Positions 6,272 through 12,966 of a stretch of DNA of 12,966 nt are shown one piece after another; the stretch's first letter is position 1, and each line of letters opens with the position of its first letter. Made by a program: the position numbers and the translations under genes. The notes beneath the pieces are model-generated. The model searched no databases, was not told the DNA's origin, and was given only the letters and a program-made list of their open reading frames with translations. The stretch comes from Syntrophaceae bacterium UBA5619 (lineage in GTDB: Bacteria > Desulfobacterota > Syntrophia > Syntrophales > UBA5619), in assembly GCA_002424545.1 (NCBI GenBank), contig DIKL01000042.1:12053-25018 (forward strand), given 5' to 3'.

Positions 6272-8116
6272 ATGTTGAAATCGTTTGAGGCTAAGCGGGA
6301 CATCATCCTTTGTATTGCAATGTGCTTGGCCATCATTGTCGTTTACTGGCAAGTTAAAGATTTTAAATTCATTTATTATGACGATAATGAATATGTTACA
6401 GAAAAGCCACAAGTGATGGCTGGAATTACCTGGCAGGGAGTAAAGTGGGCCTTCACTGCCACGGAGTCAGGGTTTTGGCATCCCATCACATGGCTTTCAT
6501 TGATGACGGATCGTGAAATTTTTAACTACAGTCCAGGTGGATTTCATTGGACAAATGTTATACTTCACATACTCAATACCCTTTTACTTTTTTTTATCAT
6601 AAAAGCAGCTACTGCAGCGCCATTACGTAGCGCATTTGTGGCTCTACTTTTTGCCGTTCACCCTCTTCATGTCGAATCTGTCGCATGGGTGTCACAGCGA
6701 AAGGATTTACTTTCCACTTTGTTCGGCTTTGCATCTCTTTATGCATACATCAAGTACGCATTATATCCTACCTTGCGGAAATATCTAACTGTAATTATAT
6801 TGTTTATTTTCGGTTTGATGTCAAAACCTATGATAGTTACATTCCCTGTTATAATGTTACTATTGGATTATTGGCCTCTCAAACGCATAGAGTTCAACAA
6901 AAATCATAACCACTATGATCGAGAAATATCCCTTGATAGATTTTCAGAGCGATCACTTACAGCATTGCTTTTTGAGAAACTTCCCCTTATTTTTCTATCA
7001 GTGGCGGCATCAATTTTGGTTTTTTACACAGAAAAAAAAGTGGGAGCACTGACCAGCCTTGAAAATTTAAATGTTGCAGAACGTTGTGCCAATGCCATTG
7101 TTTCATATGTAAAATATCTACTAATGACGTTATGGCCTGTTAATCTCGCTTTTATTTACCCTCATCCCATCGATATTTCAATTTCACAAACCGTTGGAGC
7201 AACGCTTTTTATTACTTTAATAACAGTTGTTATTATCTACATTCGTCAGCGCAAGCCTTATATTCTTTTGGGTTGGTTCTGGTATTTGATCGTGTTGTTT
7301 CCAGTAATCGGCCTTATTCAGGTTGGTCCTCATGCGATGGCGGATCGTTATACTTATGTATCTATTATCGGACTTTTTATTATTTTTGTATGGGGTATTG
7401 CTGATCTATACGAAAGATATAGAATAAAATCATCATTGTTGTGGATTATGGCATCTTTGATAATTATTTATTTCTCTTTTTGTTCGTGGATACAGGTTGG
7501 TTATTGGCGAAATAGTATTACTCTTTTCGAGCACGCATTGAAAGTGACAAAGGGCAATTACATTGCACTTGCTAATTTGGGTTATGTCCGTATGAATGGT
7601 GGTGAAATCGAAAAAGGAATCGCATACACGAGGGAAGCCATAAAAATAAAACCAAGATATGGACTCCTTTATCATAACCTTGGTGTGGGACTTTGCATCC
7701 AGGAACGTTATGGAGAGGCAATTGAGTATTTTAAAAAAGCCCAGGAATTATCATTTGTCAAGGATGAAACTTATAGGTATTTGGGTGACGCTTATCGGGG
7801 ATCGGGCAAAAATGAATTGGCAATTAAGGCCTACAAAAAGGCTTTAAATATAAAAAGCAACAATATCAATGCCGAATATGGTTTGGCAATGGTAATGTAT
7901 AAAACGGGGCGAAAAGCGGAGGCGGTTGATAAACTCAAAGAGATATTGTTTTATGAACCGAACAATATCAGGTTATGGAAGCAGGTGTTGGCAATTTTGT
8001 CGGAAATGGGAGACAATAAAAGGTTGATTTCTGAAGGTGAAAAAGCGTTGGTTGTTGTTCCGGATGATCCGGAAATCTTGAAATTGGTGGACCGTGCCCG
8101 TGAAATGTTGCGATGA
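6272..8116 (+). CDS. GT-C-type polytopic membrane protein with C-terminal TPRs (TMTC-like); candidate pilin glycosyltransferase
   Basis: A 614-residue protein. Residues about 10-410 form a polytopic membrane domain with some ten hydrophobic helices. After the first helix comes an acidic pair in YYDDNEYVT (D37, D38), the position of the catalytic or metal-binding acid in GT-C glycosyltransferases. It also shows HPITWLSLMTD (70-80), HPLHVESVAWVSQRKDLLS (130-148) and SKPMIVTFPVIMLLLDYWPL (184-203), shared by bacterial TPR membrane proteins related to eukaryotic TMTC O-mannosyltransferases. Residues about 429-597 are five TPR units (LGYVRMNGG..., LGVGLCIQERY..., LGDAYRGSGK...). The ATG at 6272 is chosen over a TTG at 6245 because GAGG precedes it by 7 bases and the membrane helix follows normally. 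The gene is markedly AT-rich compared with flanking housekeeping genes and lies right after pilA across a terminator. Enzymatic function and pilin as substrate are inferred from fold class and neighbourhood; no activity is proven for this family in bacteria to my knowledge. Confidence 0.85.
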   Translation: MLKSFEAKRDIILCIAMCLAIIVVYWQVKDFKFIYYDDNEYVTEKPQVMAGITWQGVKWAFTATESGFWHPITWLSLMTDREIFNYSPGGFHWTNVILHILNTLLLFFIIKAATAAPLRSAFVALLFAVHPLHVESVAWVSQRKDLLSTLFGFASLYAYIKYALYPTLRKYLTVIILFIFGLMSKPMIVTFPVIMLLLDYWPLKRIEFNKNHNHYDREISLDRFSERSLTALLFEKLPLIFLSVAASILVFYTEKKVGALTSLENLNVAERCANAIVSYVKYLLMTLWPVNLAFIYPHPIDISISQTVGATLFITLITVVIIYIRQRKPYILLGWFWYLIVLFPVIGLIQVGPHAMADRYTYVSIIGLFIIFVWGIADLYERYRIKSSLLWIMASLIIIYFSFCSWIQVGYWRNSITLFEHALKVTKGNYIALANLGYVRMNGGEIEKGIAYTREAIKIKPRYGLLYHNLGVGLCIQERYGEAIEYFKKAQELSFVKDETYRYLGDAYRGSGKNELAIKAYKKALNIKSNNINAEYGLAMVMYKTGRKAEAVDKLKEILFYEPNNIRLWKQVLAILSEMGDNKRLISEGEKALVVVPDDPEILKLVDRAREMLR

Positions 8117-8156
8117 GCTTGCAAGGCCAACTTACCATGTAACTTTATCTGTTGTT

Positions 8157-8219
8157 CTAAACTTATTTAGTTTTGTCGTAGATTATGAAAAAATCAGAAA
8201 ACTAACTATTTAGTTTTTT
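8157..8219. repeat. AT-rich direct repeat with hairpin potential at the TPR gene/remnant junction
   Basis: TATTTAGTTTT occurs twice (8164-8174 and 8207-8217). The second copy forms a hairpin with AAAACTAA (8198-8205) around CTAT and runs into a T-tract, so it could act as an AT-rich terminator for the membrane protein gene. CTAAA/TTTAG (8157-8170) gives a smaller stem. The repeat ends exactly where homology of the downstream TPR remnant begins, so it may mark a deletion junction. Confidence 0.4.
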
Positions 8220-8612
8220 CAACATGCCGTTACAGTGACGGAGAATAATTACAAAGCATATCATGGTTTAGGCATGGCATATCACCGGATAGGCGATGAC
8301 GAACAGGCCGTCCGGAATATCCGGCATTCTCTTTCTTTGAAGCAGGACAGTCGAGCCTATAATGATTTGGGAATCATTTTCATGGAAAGAATGCAATACA
8401 AAGATGCAGAAGGGTTGTTTGTTCAGGGATTGAAACTCAAACCCGGTAACGCCAAGATGCTGAACAATCTGGGGGCAGCACTCGCTTCTCAAGGAGATTA
8501 TCGGAAGGCGATAGTACAGTTTGAAGAAGCCATAAAAATTGACCATCGTTATGAGAATGCTTGGAATAATCTGAAGAAAGCACAGGCGGCATTGAGCGGC
8601 CCGATAACCTGA
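8214..8612 (+). pseudogene. 3' remnant of a second TMTC-like TPR protein
   Basis: An open frame of about 132 codons after a TAG at 8211. Its first residues (FFQHAVTVTENNYKAYHGLG) align with the junction between the last membrane helix and the first TPR of the intact neighbour, which reads LFEHALKVTKGNYIALANLG. Three TPR units follow (LGMAYHRIGDDEQAV..., LGIIFMERMQYKDAE..., LGAALASQGDYRKAI...), then a capping helix and a normal TGA. The membrane half of the protein is missing, and the only early start is a GTG at 8235 with no Shine-Dalgarno. I therefore read it as the tail of a paralogue whose 5' part was deleted, probably at the AT-rich repeat just upstream. It could still be expressed as a small soluble TPR protein by readthrough, but nothing visible supports that. 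The base composition is intermediate between the AT-rich neighbour and the rest of the window. Confidence 0.7.
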
Positions 8613-8687
8613 TCGAATATTTTGAATTTTGTGATTCGCTTGGCTTCATGAGTCGGGAGTCTCTTCTTCAGTTATGCTGGCTTGGTT

Positions 8688-11021
8688 TCATGAAAGATAT
8701 CTTGAGTGCCATAAACAGCCGAGAAAGACGAAAAAGGTAAGTAGGGATATCCATTTCCCGATTGCGAAACCTGTCGGTGCATAGCGTATTCTGAAAAAGT
8801 GTTCTCCCGCCCCCAGGGGGATACCCATCAGGGAATAATCGGCCGGCATAATCTCGTACTTGAGATCGACGTTCTTTCTCAGATTTTCCACCTGCCATCC
8901 CCGGCTGTACGAATCCGGGACAAGCAGAACCGCCGGTGCGGAAACCTGCGCATGAACTGTCAGGTCGTCGGAGGATCGCTCGATAATTCTGATCTTGTCT
9001 TCCGGATCGGCGGCCCTCTTGGAAATGACTATGGAGGGGGCTGTTTCCAGGATAACGGTCTGACGGGGATCGAACGCCGCTTTTCCCATTTCGGCGAAGA
9101 TGAGATCCCGCTCCCGCAAGATCCTTACGTCCCGGATGAGTTGGGTGCGCGGCATATGGCTGTTTGTTTCACGGATGAGAATTTTCCCGTCGGCGGGGAT
9201 CAGAACATAACGCAGGCGCAGGAGCGTATAGAGGGGGTGGACCTTCGTGAATCGAACGTAGGTCGAGGCCTGATTCGGGTCCATTTCCTGGGTGAAGGCG
9301 ATAAACTCGGCATATCGTTTTTGAACCACGGGGCCGTAGCCCCAGATGTCCCGGGCTTGCGTGGACAACGCCGTGTTCGGATTGAAGAGGCTGAGCACCC
9401 GGTAGTCTCCTGGGTGTGCACGGTAGAAATTCGAAAGTTCGCTTACCTGGGTCAGGTTTACGTCGAAGGTCGGTCTGAACATGTGGGCGAAGACGAACCC
9501 CTCCCCGCAGGCCACCAGGATGAGAATAACGAGGAATTTCTTCGAATATCTGGATATATACAAACAGGAAGCGATTCCGAACAGGATGGCGCCGGCGATG
9601 GCGAGGTTCGTGGCGGCCAGGGCTGACGAGTTGTCCAGAAAAGCGGGATCCCCGTAGGCTTGAGGAGGAAGGTAGGACTCGCCCGTCCCGGCGATAAAGC
9701 CCAGGATTTGACTCCAGATTCTCTCAACGCCCGTCTGTCCGGCAGTGGCGTAAAGGAGGGACGCCAGTGTGACCAGGATAAATCCGGCGCCCAGAAGAAT
9801 GACGGCCGATTTGACCGGAGATGCATCACCTCTCTTGAGGAGGTCGAAGCCGCATCCGGCGAGGGCCGCCATGAAGACGATGAAAAAAAACGAAAACTTA
9901 GATGATCCGCGGAAGGCATTGAAAACCGGCAAATGGTCGTAGAGGAGTTGAAAGAGCGGCGTGTGGGCGCCGAGCGCCAGAACGAAAAGAGCGACCAGCA
10001 TCACAAGCGATTGGCGTTTAAAACGACTTGCGTCGGCGAAGAGGGCGAGGAGGGCCAGAAATAATCCCGAGACGCTAAAGAACAGACACATCTCCCATAG
10101 ATAACAGCGACCCCAGTAGGGAACTTCCGACATGTCGCCGAAGAAGAGCGGTGCAACCAGTGTCAGGAGGTTTTCCGGAGGGAAGGAGAACATGGCGGCG
10201 AAAGAATAGGAGAGGCCGCCGCTGCGAACGCCCTCGCTGCCGACCTGAAACAGATGGAGGGATTGTATCGCACTCAGACAAAAGCCACCGACGGCCAACA
10301 GGAAAAGGCCCAAGGTTGCCTGCCAGCGATTTTCGGCACGCAAAATGCGAAGCAGGGCGTACAAAAAGACGGCGATTGCCGTGTAATAAACGTATTGCGC
10401 CTGTCCGGTGAAGATTTGCATCGAGACGGCGACGATGCCCCAAAGGATCCATTTTCGTTTACGGTCTTCAATGATCCCGTCCACGCAGAGAAAAATCAGG
10501 GGAACCCAGACCATGGCCCAAAGGTTTCCCAAGTGTCCCGCATAAACGTGCATGAAAAAAGGGCCGGAAAACATGAGCAGGACGGAGGACAGCAAGGCGG
10601 CGACCGGGCTCAGCCCCCGGTATCGCATCCAGAAGAACATGAAACAGCCGATCAGGAAGACGTGCAGCGCAATACTGGCGTTGATGGCGACGGCCAGCGG
10701 CAATACGAGGAACATCACGTTGGGCAGATAGAATGCGACGGGAATGAACGGGGCGCCGGAAAATAGATGGGGGTTCCAAAGCGGAAAGCGGCCGTTTTTC
10801 AGTTCACGGAGTTGGAAGTCCAGTCCGAACATTTCACCGGAGAAGAGATCCAGTCCTGCACGGGATAGTACCTGGCCGTCCGCGAAGAAAAGGACGTCTC
10901 CGAACATGGCTAGGGTCAGAAGCCCCAAAACGGCGATGGGAAGGACGGTGGGGAATCGGTTGGCGCCGGAAAAAAGACGAGCGAGACCCGATAGCGAAGA
11001 TTTCATTGTCGGCGGCGTCAT
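8688..11021 (-). CDS. YfhO-like polytopic membrane protein (putative GT-C-type glycosyltransferase)
   Basis: A 777-residue integral membrane protein. Hydrophobic helices run from about residue 24 to 515. After the first comes a long loop containing LRELKNGRFPLWNPHLFSGAPF (71-92), a signature of YfhO-type and related GT-C membrane proteins, and RGSSKFSFFFIVF at 371-383 is a second. Residues about 520-750 form a soluble domain ending in SYSRGWQVENL (704-714) and LGAGEHFFRIRYAP (736-749), as in the C-terminal beta-domain of this family, before a final membrane helix. Bacillus YfhO is linked to lipoteichoic-acid glycosylation; in Gram-negatives these proteins are mostly uncharacterised and sit in surface-polysaccharide loci. 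The ATG at 11021 is chosen over TTG at 11027 and ATG at 11006; only a weak GAGA precedes it. It diverges from rfbG and converges on the TPR remnant, with 75 bp between and no clear terminator. GC content returns to that of a normal chromosomal gene. Family moderately confident; substrate unknown. Confidence 0.8.
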   Translation of the reverse strand: MTPPTMKSSLSGLARLFSGANRFPTVLPIAVLGLLTLAMFGDVLFFADGQVLSRAGLDLFSGEMFGLDFQLRELKNGRFPLWNPHLFSGAPFIPVAFYLPNVMFLVLPLAVAINASIALHVFLIGCFMFFWMRYRGLSPVAALLSSVLLMFSGPFFMHVYAGHLGNLWAMVWVPLIFLCVDGIIEDRKRKWILWGIVAVSMQIFTGQAQYVYYTAIAVFLYALLRILRAENRWQATLGLFLLAVGGFCLSAIQSLHLFQVGSEGVRSGGLSYSFAAMFSFPPENLLTLVAPLFFGDMSEVPYWGRCYLWEMCLFFSVSGLFLALLALFADASRFKRQSLVMLVALFVLALGAHTPLFQLLYDHLPVFNAFRGSSKFSFFFIVFMAALAGCGFDLLKRGDASPVKSAVILLGAGFILVTLASLLYATAGQTGVERIWSQILGFIAGTGESYLPPQAYGDPAFLDNSSALAATNLAIAGAILFGIASCLYISRYSKKFLVILILVACGEGFVFAHMFRPTFDVNLTQVSELSNFYRAHPGDYRVLSLFNPNTALSTQARDIWGYGPVVQKRYAEFIAFTQEMDPNQASTYVRFTKVHPLYTLLRLRYVLIPADGKILIRETNSHMPRTQLIRDVRILRERDLIFAEMGKAAFDPRQTVILETAPSIVISKRAADPEDKIRIIERSSDDLTVHAQVSAPAVLLVPDSYSRGWQVENLRKNVDLKYEIMPADYSLMGIPLGAGEHFFRIRYAPTGFAIGKWISLLTFFVFLGCLWHSRYLS

Positions 11022-11037
11022 AATCAATTGATTCTCA

Positions 11038-11066
11038 TTGAAAATCGGTATAGGATCGCCTTTAAC
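11038..11066 (+). promoter_or_regulatory. Possible sigma-70 promoter for rfbGH
   Basis: TTGAAA (11038-11043) is followed after 17 bases by TTTAAC (11061-11066): 5/6 and 4/6 matches to the consensus with ideal spacing. Transcription would start near 11073, about 83 bases before rfbG. The 134-bp divergent gap (11022-11155) must also drive the YfhO-like gene; I saw no good promoter in that direction. Confidence 0.4.
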
Positions 11067-11155
11067 ACAGAAAGGGCAAAATTACTTCAATTATTCGGTG
11101 AACCAGGTCTCCCCGGTCTGAGTGGTTCGCAAGGGATTTTCATGATCGAGGCGGA

Positions 11156-12268
11156 ATGATGTCCTTCAAAGACGTCTACAGGAACAGACGGGTTCTCGTG
11201 ACCGGACATACCGGATTCAAGGGCGCCTGGTTGTGCATGTGGCTTCGGGCGCTGGGGGCCGAAGTCGTGGGCTATGCCCTGGCGCCTCCGAGCGAGCCGA
11301 GCATCTTTGTCGCCGCGGGTTTGGAGGACCGGCTGATCCACGTGAATGGCGACGTGCGGGACATGGAAGGACTCCTGGACGTTTTCAATCGCTATCGGCC
11401 CGAGTTCGTCTTTCACCTGGCGGCACAGGCGCTGGTCAGGCCCTCGTACGACGATCCCAAAACGACCTTCGACGTCAATGTCGGCGGGACCGTCAACGTC
11501 CTCGATGCGATCCGACAGACCGGCGGCGTGAGGGCTCTGGTAAATGTCACCAGTGATAAATGTTATGAGAACAGGGAATGGCTCTGGGGCTATCGCGAAA
11601 ACGATCCAATGGGCGGCCATGATCCATACAGTGCCTCGAAAGGATGCGCCGAACTGGTGTTTGCCGCTTATCTCCGATCATTTTTTCAGCGCCCCCCGAA
11701 TGGAATCCGAGGCCTGGGCGCCGCGTCCTGTCGTGCCGGCAATGTTGTGGGTGGAGGCGACTGGGGGAGGGACCGCCTGTTGCCCGACTGCGTGCGCGCC
11801 CTGAAGGGCAACGGCGTTATCCAGATCCGAAACCCTCGGGCCATTCGCCCCTGGCAACATGTCCTGGAGCCGCTCGCCGGCTATCTGTGGTTGGGTGCAA
11901 TCTTGTCCGAGGCGCCCGAGACGTTCAGCGGCGCGTGGAATTTCGGACCGCCCAACGAATCCTCTCTGAGCGTGGCCGAACTGGTCGAACGGTTCATTCG
12001 TGCCTGGGGAGGGGGAGAGTGGCGTGACATCTCCGACCCCGGGGCGGTACACGAGGCTGTCGCCTTGAGGCTTTGCTGCGACAAGGCGGCGTCGCAGCTC
12101 AACTGGCGCAGCGTCCTGGGCATCGAGGAAACCCTTGCCTTGACCGCGGCCTGGTACAGGGCATTCTACGACGGTTGCAGGCAGCACGATATCCACGCCC
12201 TGTGCGTCGATCAGATTCGCCATTATGAAAGGCTCGCCGTACGCAGCGAACTTTCCTGGGCCTTATGA
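11156..12268 (+). CDS. rfbG: CDP-glucose 4,6-dehydratase
   Basis: A 370-residue NAD+-dependent short-chain (extended SDR) enzyme that converts CDP-D-glucose to CDP-4-keto-6-deoxyglucose, the first committed step to CDP-3,6-dideoxyhexoses (abequose, paratose, tyvelose, ascarylose). The Rossmann motif is GHTGFKG at 17-23. The active-site set is TSDK at 132-135 (acid D134 and K135) with Y158-xxx-K162 in DPYSASKG. The GHTGFKG motif and VTSDKCYENREW mark CDP-glucose rather than dTDP-glucose dehydratases. Two adjacent ATGs exist (11156 and 11159); GAGG lies 4 or 7 bases upstream respectively, so the second may be the true start. It is followed 24 bp later by rfbH on the same strand, an evident operon. 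The usual partner rfbF (glucose-1-phosphate cytidylyltransferase) is not upstream, where the neighbour is divergent, so it must be downstream of the window or elsewhere. Confidence 0.93.
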   Translation: MMSFKDVYRNRRVLVTGHTGFKGAWLCMWLRALGAEVVGYALAPPSEPSIFVAAGLEDRLIHVNGDVRDMEGLLDVFNRYRPEFVFHLAAQALVRPSYDDPKTTFDVNVGGTVNVLDAIRQTGGVRALVNVTSDKCYENREWLWGYRENDPMGGHDPYSASKGCAELVFAAYLRSFFQRPPNGIRGLGAASCRAGNVVGGGDWGRDRLLPDCVRALKGNGVIQIRNPRAIRPWQHVLEPLAGYLWLGAILSEAPETFSGAWNFGPPNESSLSVAELVERFIRAWGGGEWRDISDPGAVHEAVALRLCCDKAASQLNWRSVLGIEETLALTAAWYRAFYDGCRQHDIHALCVDQIRHYERLAVRSELSWAL

Positions 12269-12278
12269 GATCCGGAAC

Positions 12279-12286
12279 GGAGGGAG
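12279..12286 (+). promoter_or_regulatory. Ribosome binding site fixing the GTG start of rfbH
   Basis: GGAGGGAG with a 6-base spacer precedes GTG at 12293. A nearby ATG at 12297 is in another frame and stops after four codons, so the GTG is the start. Confidence 0.8.
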
Positions 12287-12292
12287 CGGATC

Positions 12293-12966
12293 GTGGATGA
12301 CCGCGCACTGAGACAAGCCGTCCATAAGGCCGTGGAGGACTATTTCGACGCGGTACACGAACCCCGGCGGAAAGCGCCGTTCGTTCCCGGGCATACCCCC
12401 GTTCCCGTATCCGGCAAGGTCTACGACGCCGAGGATATGGCTGCCGTCATGGAGTCGGTCCTAGATTTCTGGCTGACGGCGGGGCGGTTTGCCGCCGCTT
12501 TCGAGGGCGACTTGGCCGCCTGTCTGGGGGTGAGGCACGCGCTGTTGTGCAATTCCGGCTCGTCAGCCAACCTCCTGGCCATTGCCTGTATCACGTCGAC
12601 CAAACTGAAGGAACGACGACTTGAACCGGGGGACGAGGTCATCACCCTCGCCGCCGGATTTCCCACAACGGTTAATCCCATCATCCAAAACTGCCTCGTT
12701 CCTGTGTTTGTCGATGTGGACATCCCGACGTACAATGTGGAAACCGGTCGGCTCGAAGAGGCGTTGGGTTCCAGGACGCGGGCAGTCTTTCTCCCTCATA
12801 CGCTCGGAAATCCCTTCGATCTGGATAGCGTCGTCGCCTTCTGCCGCCGTCACGACCTCTGGCTCGTTGAGGACAGTTGCGACGCCTTGGGCGCCCTCTA
12901 CCGGGATCGCCCGGCGGGCTCTTTCGGCGATATCGCCACCTTCAGCTTCTACCCCGCCCACCACAT
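12293..12966 (+). CDS. rfbH: CDP-4-keto-6-deoxyglucose 3-dehydrase (E1), 3'-truncated by window edge
   Basis: 224 codons are visible from a GTG start. RfbH is a PMP-dependent, [2Fe-2S] enzyme of the DegT/DnrJ/EryC1 aminotransferase fold that, with a reductase partner, removes the 3-hydroxyl from CDP-4-keto-6-deoxyglucose. Visible signatures are the N-terminal [19 protein letters not shown] segment, SGSSANLLA (88-96) for cofactor phosphate binding, [28 protein letters not shown] with the pyridine-binding D194, and SFYPAHH at the window end. In that motif the first histidine (H223) stands where ordinary aminotransferases have the PLP lysine; this Lys-to-His replacement is diagnostic of E1 dehydrases. 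The full protein is about 435 residues, so the iron-sulfur cysteines lie outside the window. It lies 24 bp after rfbG and is presumably co-transcribed. Very likely the correct family; which dideoxysugar results cannot be told here. Confidence 0.92.
   Translation, partial: MDDRALRQAVHKAVEDYFDAVHEPRRKAPFVPGHTPVPVSGKVYDAEDMAAVMESVLDFWLTAGRFAAAFEGDLAACLGVRHALLCNSGSSANLLAIACITSTKLKERRLEPGDEVITLAAGFPTTVNPIIQNCLVPVFVDVDIPTYNVETGRLEEALGSRTRAVFLPHTLGNPFDLDSVVAFCRRHDLWLVEDSCDALGALYRDRPAGSFGDIATFSFYPAHH

Noticed and set aside
8235..8612. The TPR frame as an intact 125-residue gene from GTG
   Set aside because: No ribosome site before the GTG, and homology extends upstream of it to the stop at 8211, matching the interior of the neighbouring protein; a remnant is the better reading.
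5640..8620. Insertion sequence or integrative element boundaries around the AT-rich segment
   Set aside because: No transposase, integrase, tRNA or matching terminal inverted repeats were seen; only the short 11-bp direct repeat near 8164/8207.
8799..9626. 275-codon plus-strand frame opposite the YfhO-like gene
   Set aside because: Antisense shadow; the minus frame is a continuous 777-residue membrane protein.
11678..12223. 181-codon minus-strand frame inside rfbG
   Set aside because: Antisense of conserved dehydratase sequence; no independent evidence.

Overview
The window looks like a piece of a chromosome from a syntrophic or anaerobic deltaproteobacterium (Desulfobacterota, possibly Syntrophales-like). 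This is inference from gene content and style: an acetoacetate-CoA ligase, a two-domain NadE, FolE2 beside QueD, a Geobacter/Syntrophus-type pilin behind a -24/-12 promoter, and dispersed TTCCCGC-type inverted repeats. No rRNA or other marker gene is present to confirm it. Most of the window is GC-rich; about 5.6-8.6 kb is clearly AT-rich.

Layout. (1) 1-1140, plus: 3' part of acetoacetate-CoA ligase, followed by two stacked GC-rich hairpins. (2) 1437-5402, minus: a housekeeping block. In transcription order it holds queD, folE2, nadE (glutamine-dependent NAD+ synthetase) and a 67-residue zinc-ribbon protein. The gaps between folE2, nadE and the zinc-ribbon gene hold clusters of perfect inverted repeats. 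(3) 5403-5810: a 408-bp divergent region with a near-consensus sigma-54 promoter facing pilA. (4) 5811-8612, plus, AT-rich: pilA (type IV pilin), an intrinsic terminator, a GT-C-type membrane protein with C-terminal TPRs (TMTC-like), then the 3' remnant of a second TPR protein of the same kind. (5) 8688-11021, minus: a large YfhO-like polytopic membrane protein. (6) 11156-end, plus: rfbG and the 5' part of rfbH, steps toward CDP-3,6-dideoxyhexoses used in O-antigen.

How the parts may work together. FolE2 and QueD catalyse consecutive steps (GTP to dihydroneopterin triphosphate to carboxytetrahydropterin) toward queuosine. A Cys-Glu pair in the QueD active site leaves open a second role in folate synthesis. 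From pilA to rfbH the window is dominated by cell-surface functions: a pilin with a Ser/Thr-rich, cysteine-free C-terminal half, two polytopic membrane proteins of presumed glycosyltransferase type, and nucleotide-sugar enzymes. The most interesting hypothesis is that the TMTC-like TPR protein next to pilA is a dedicated pilin O-glycosyltransferase. It rests on neighbourhood, fold class and substrate composition, and is not shown by the sequence alone.
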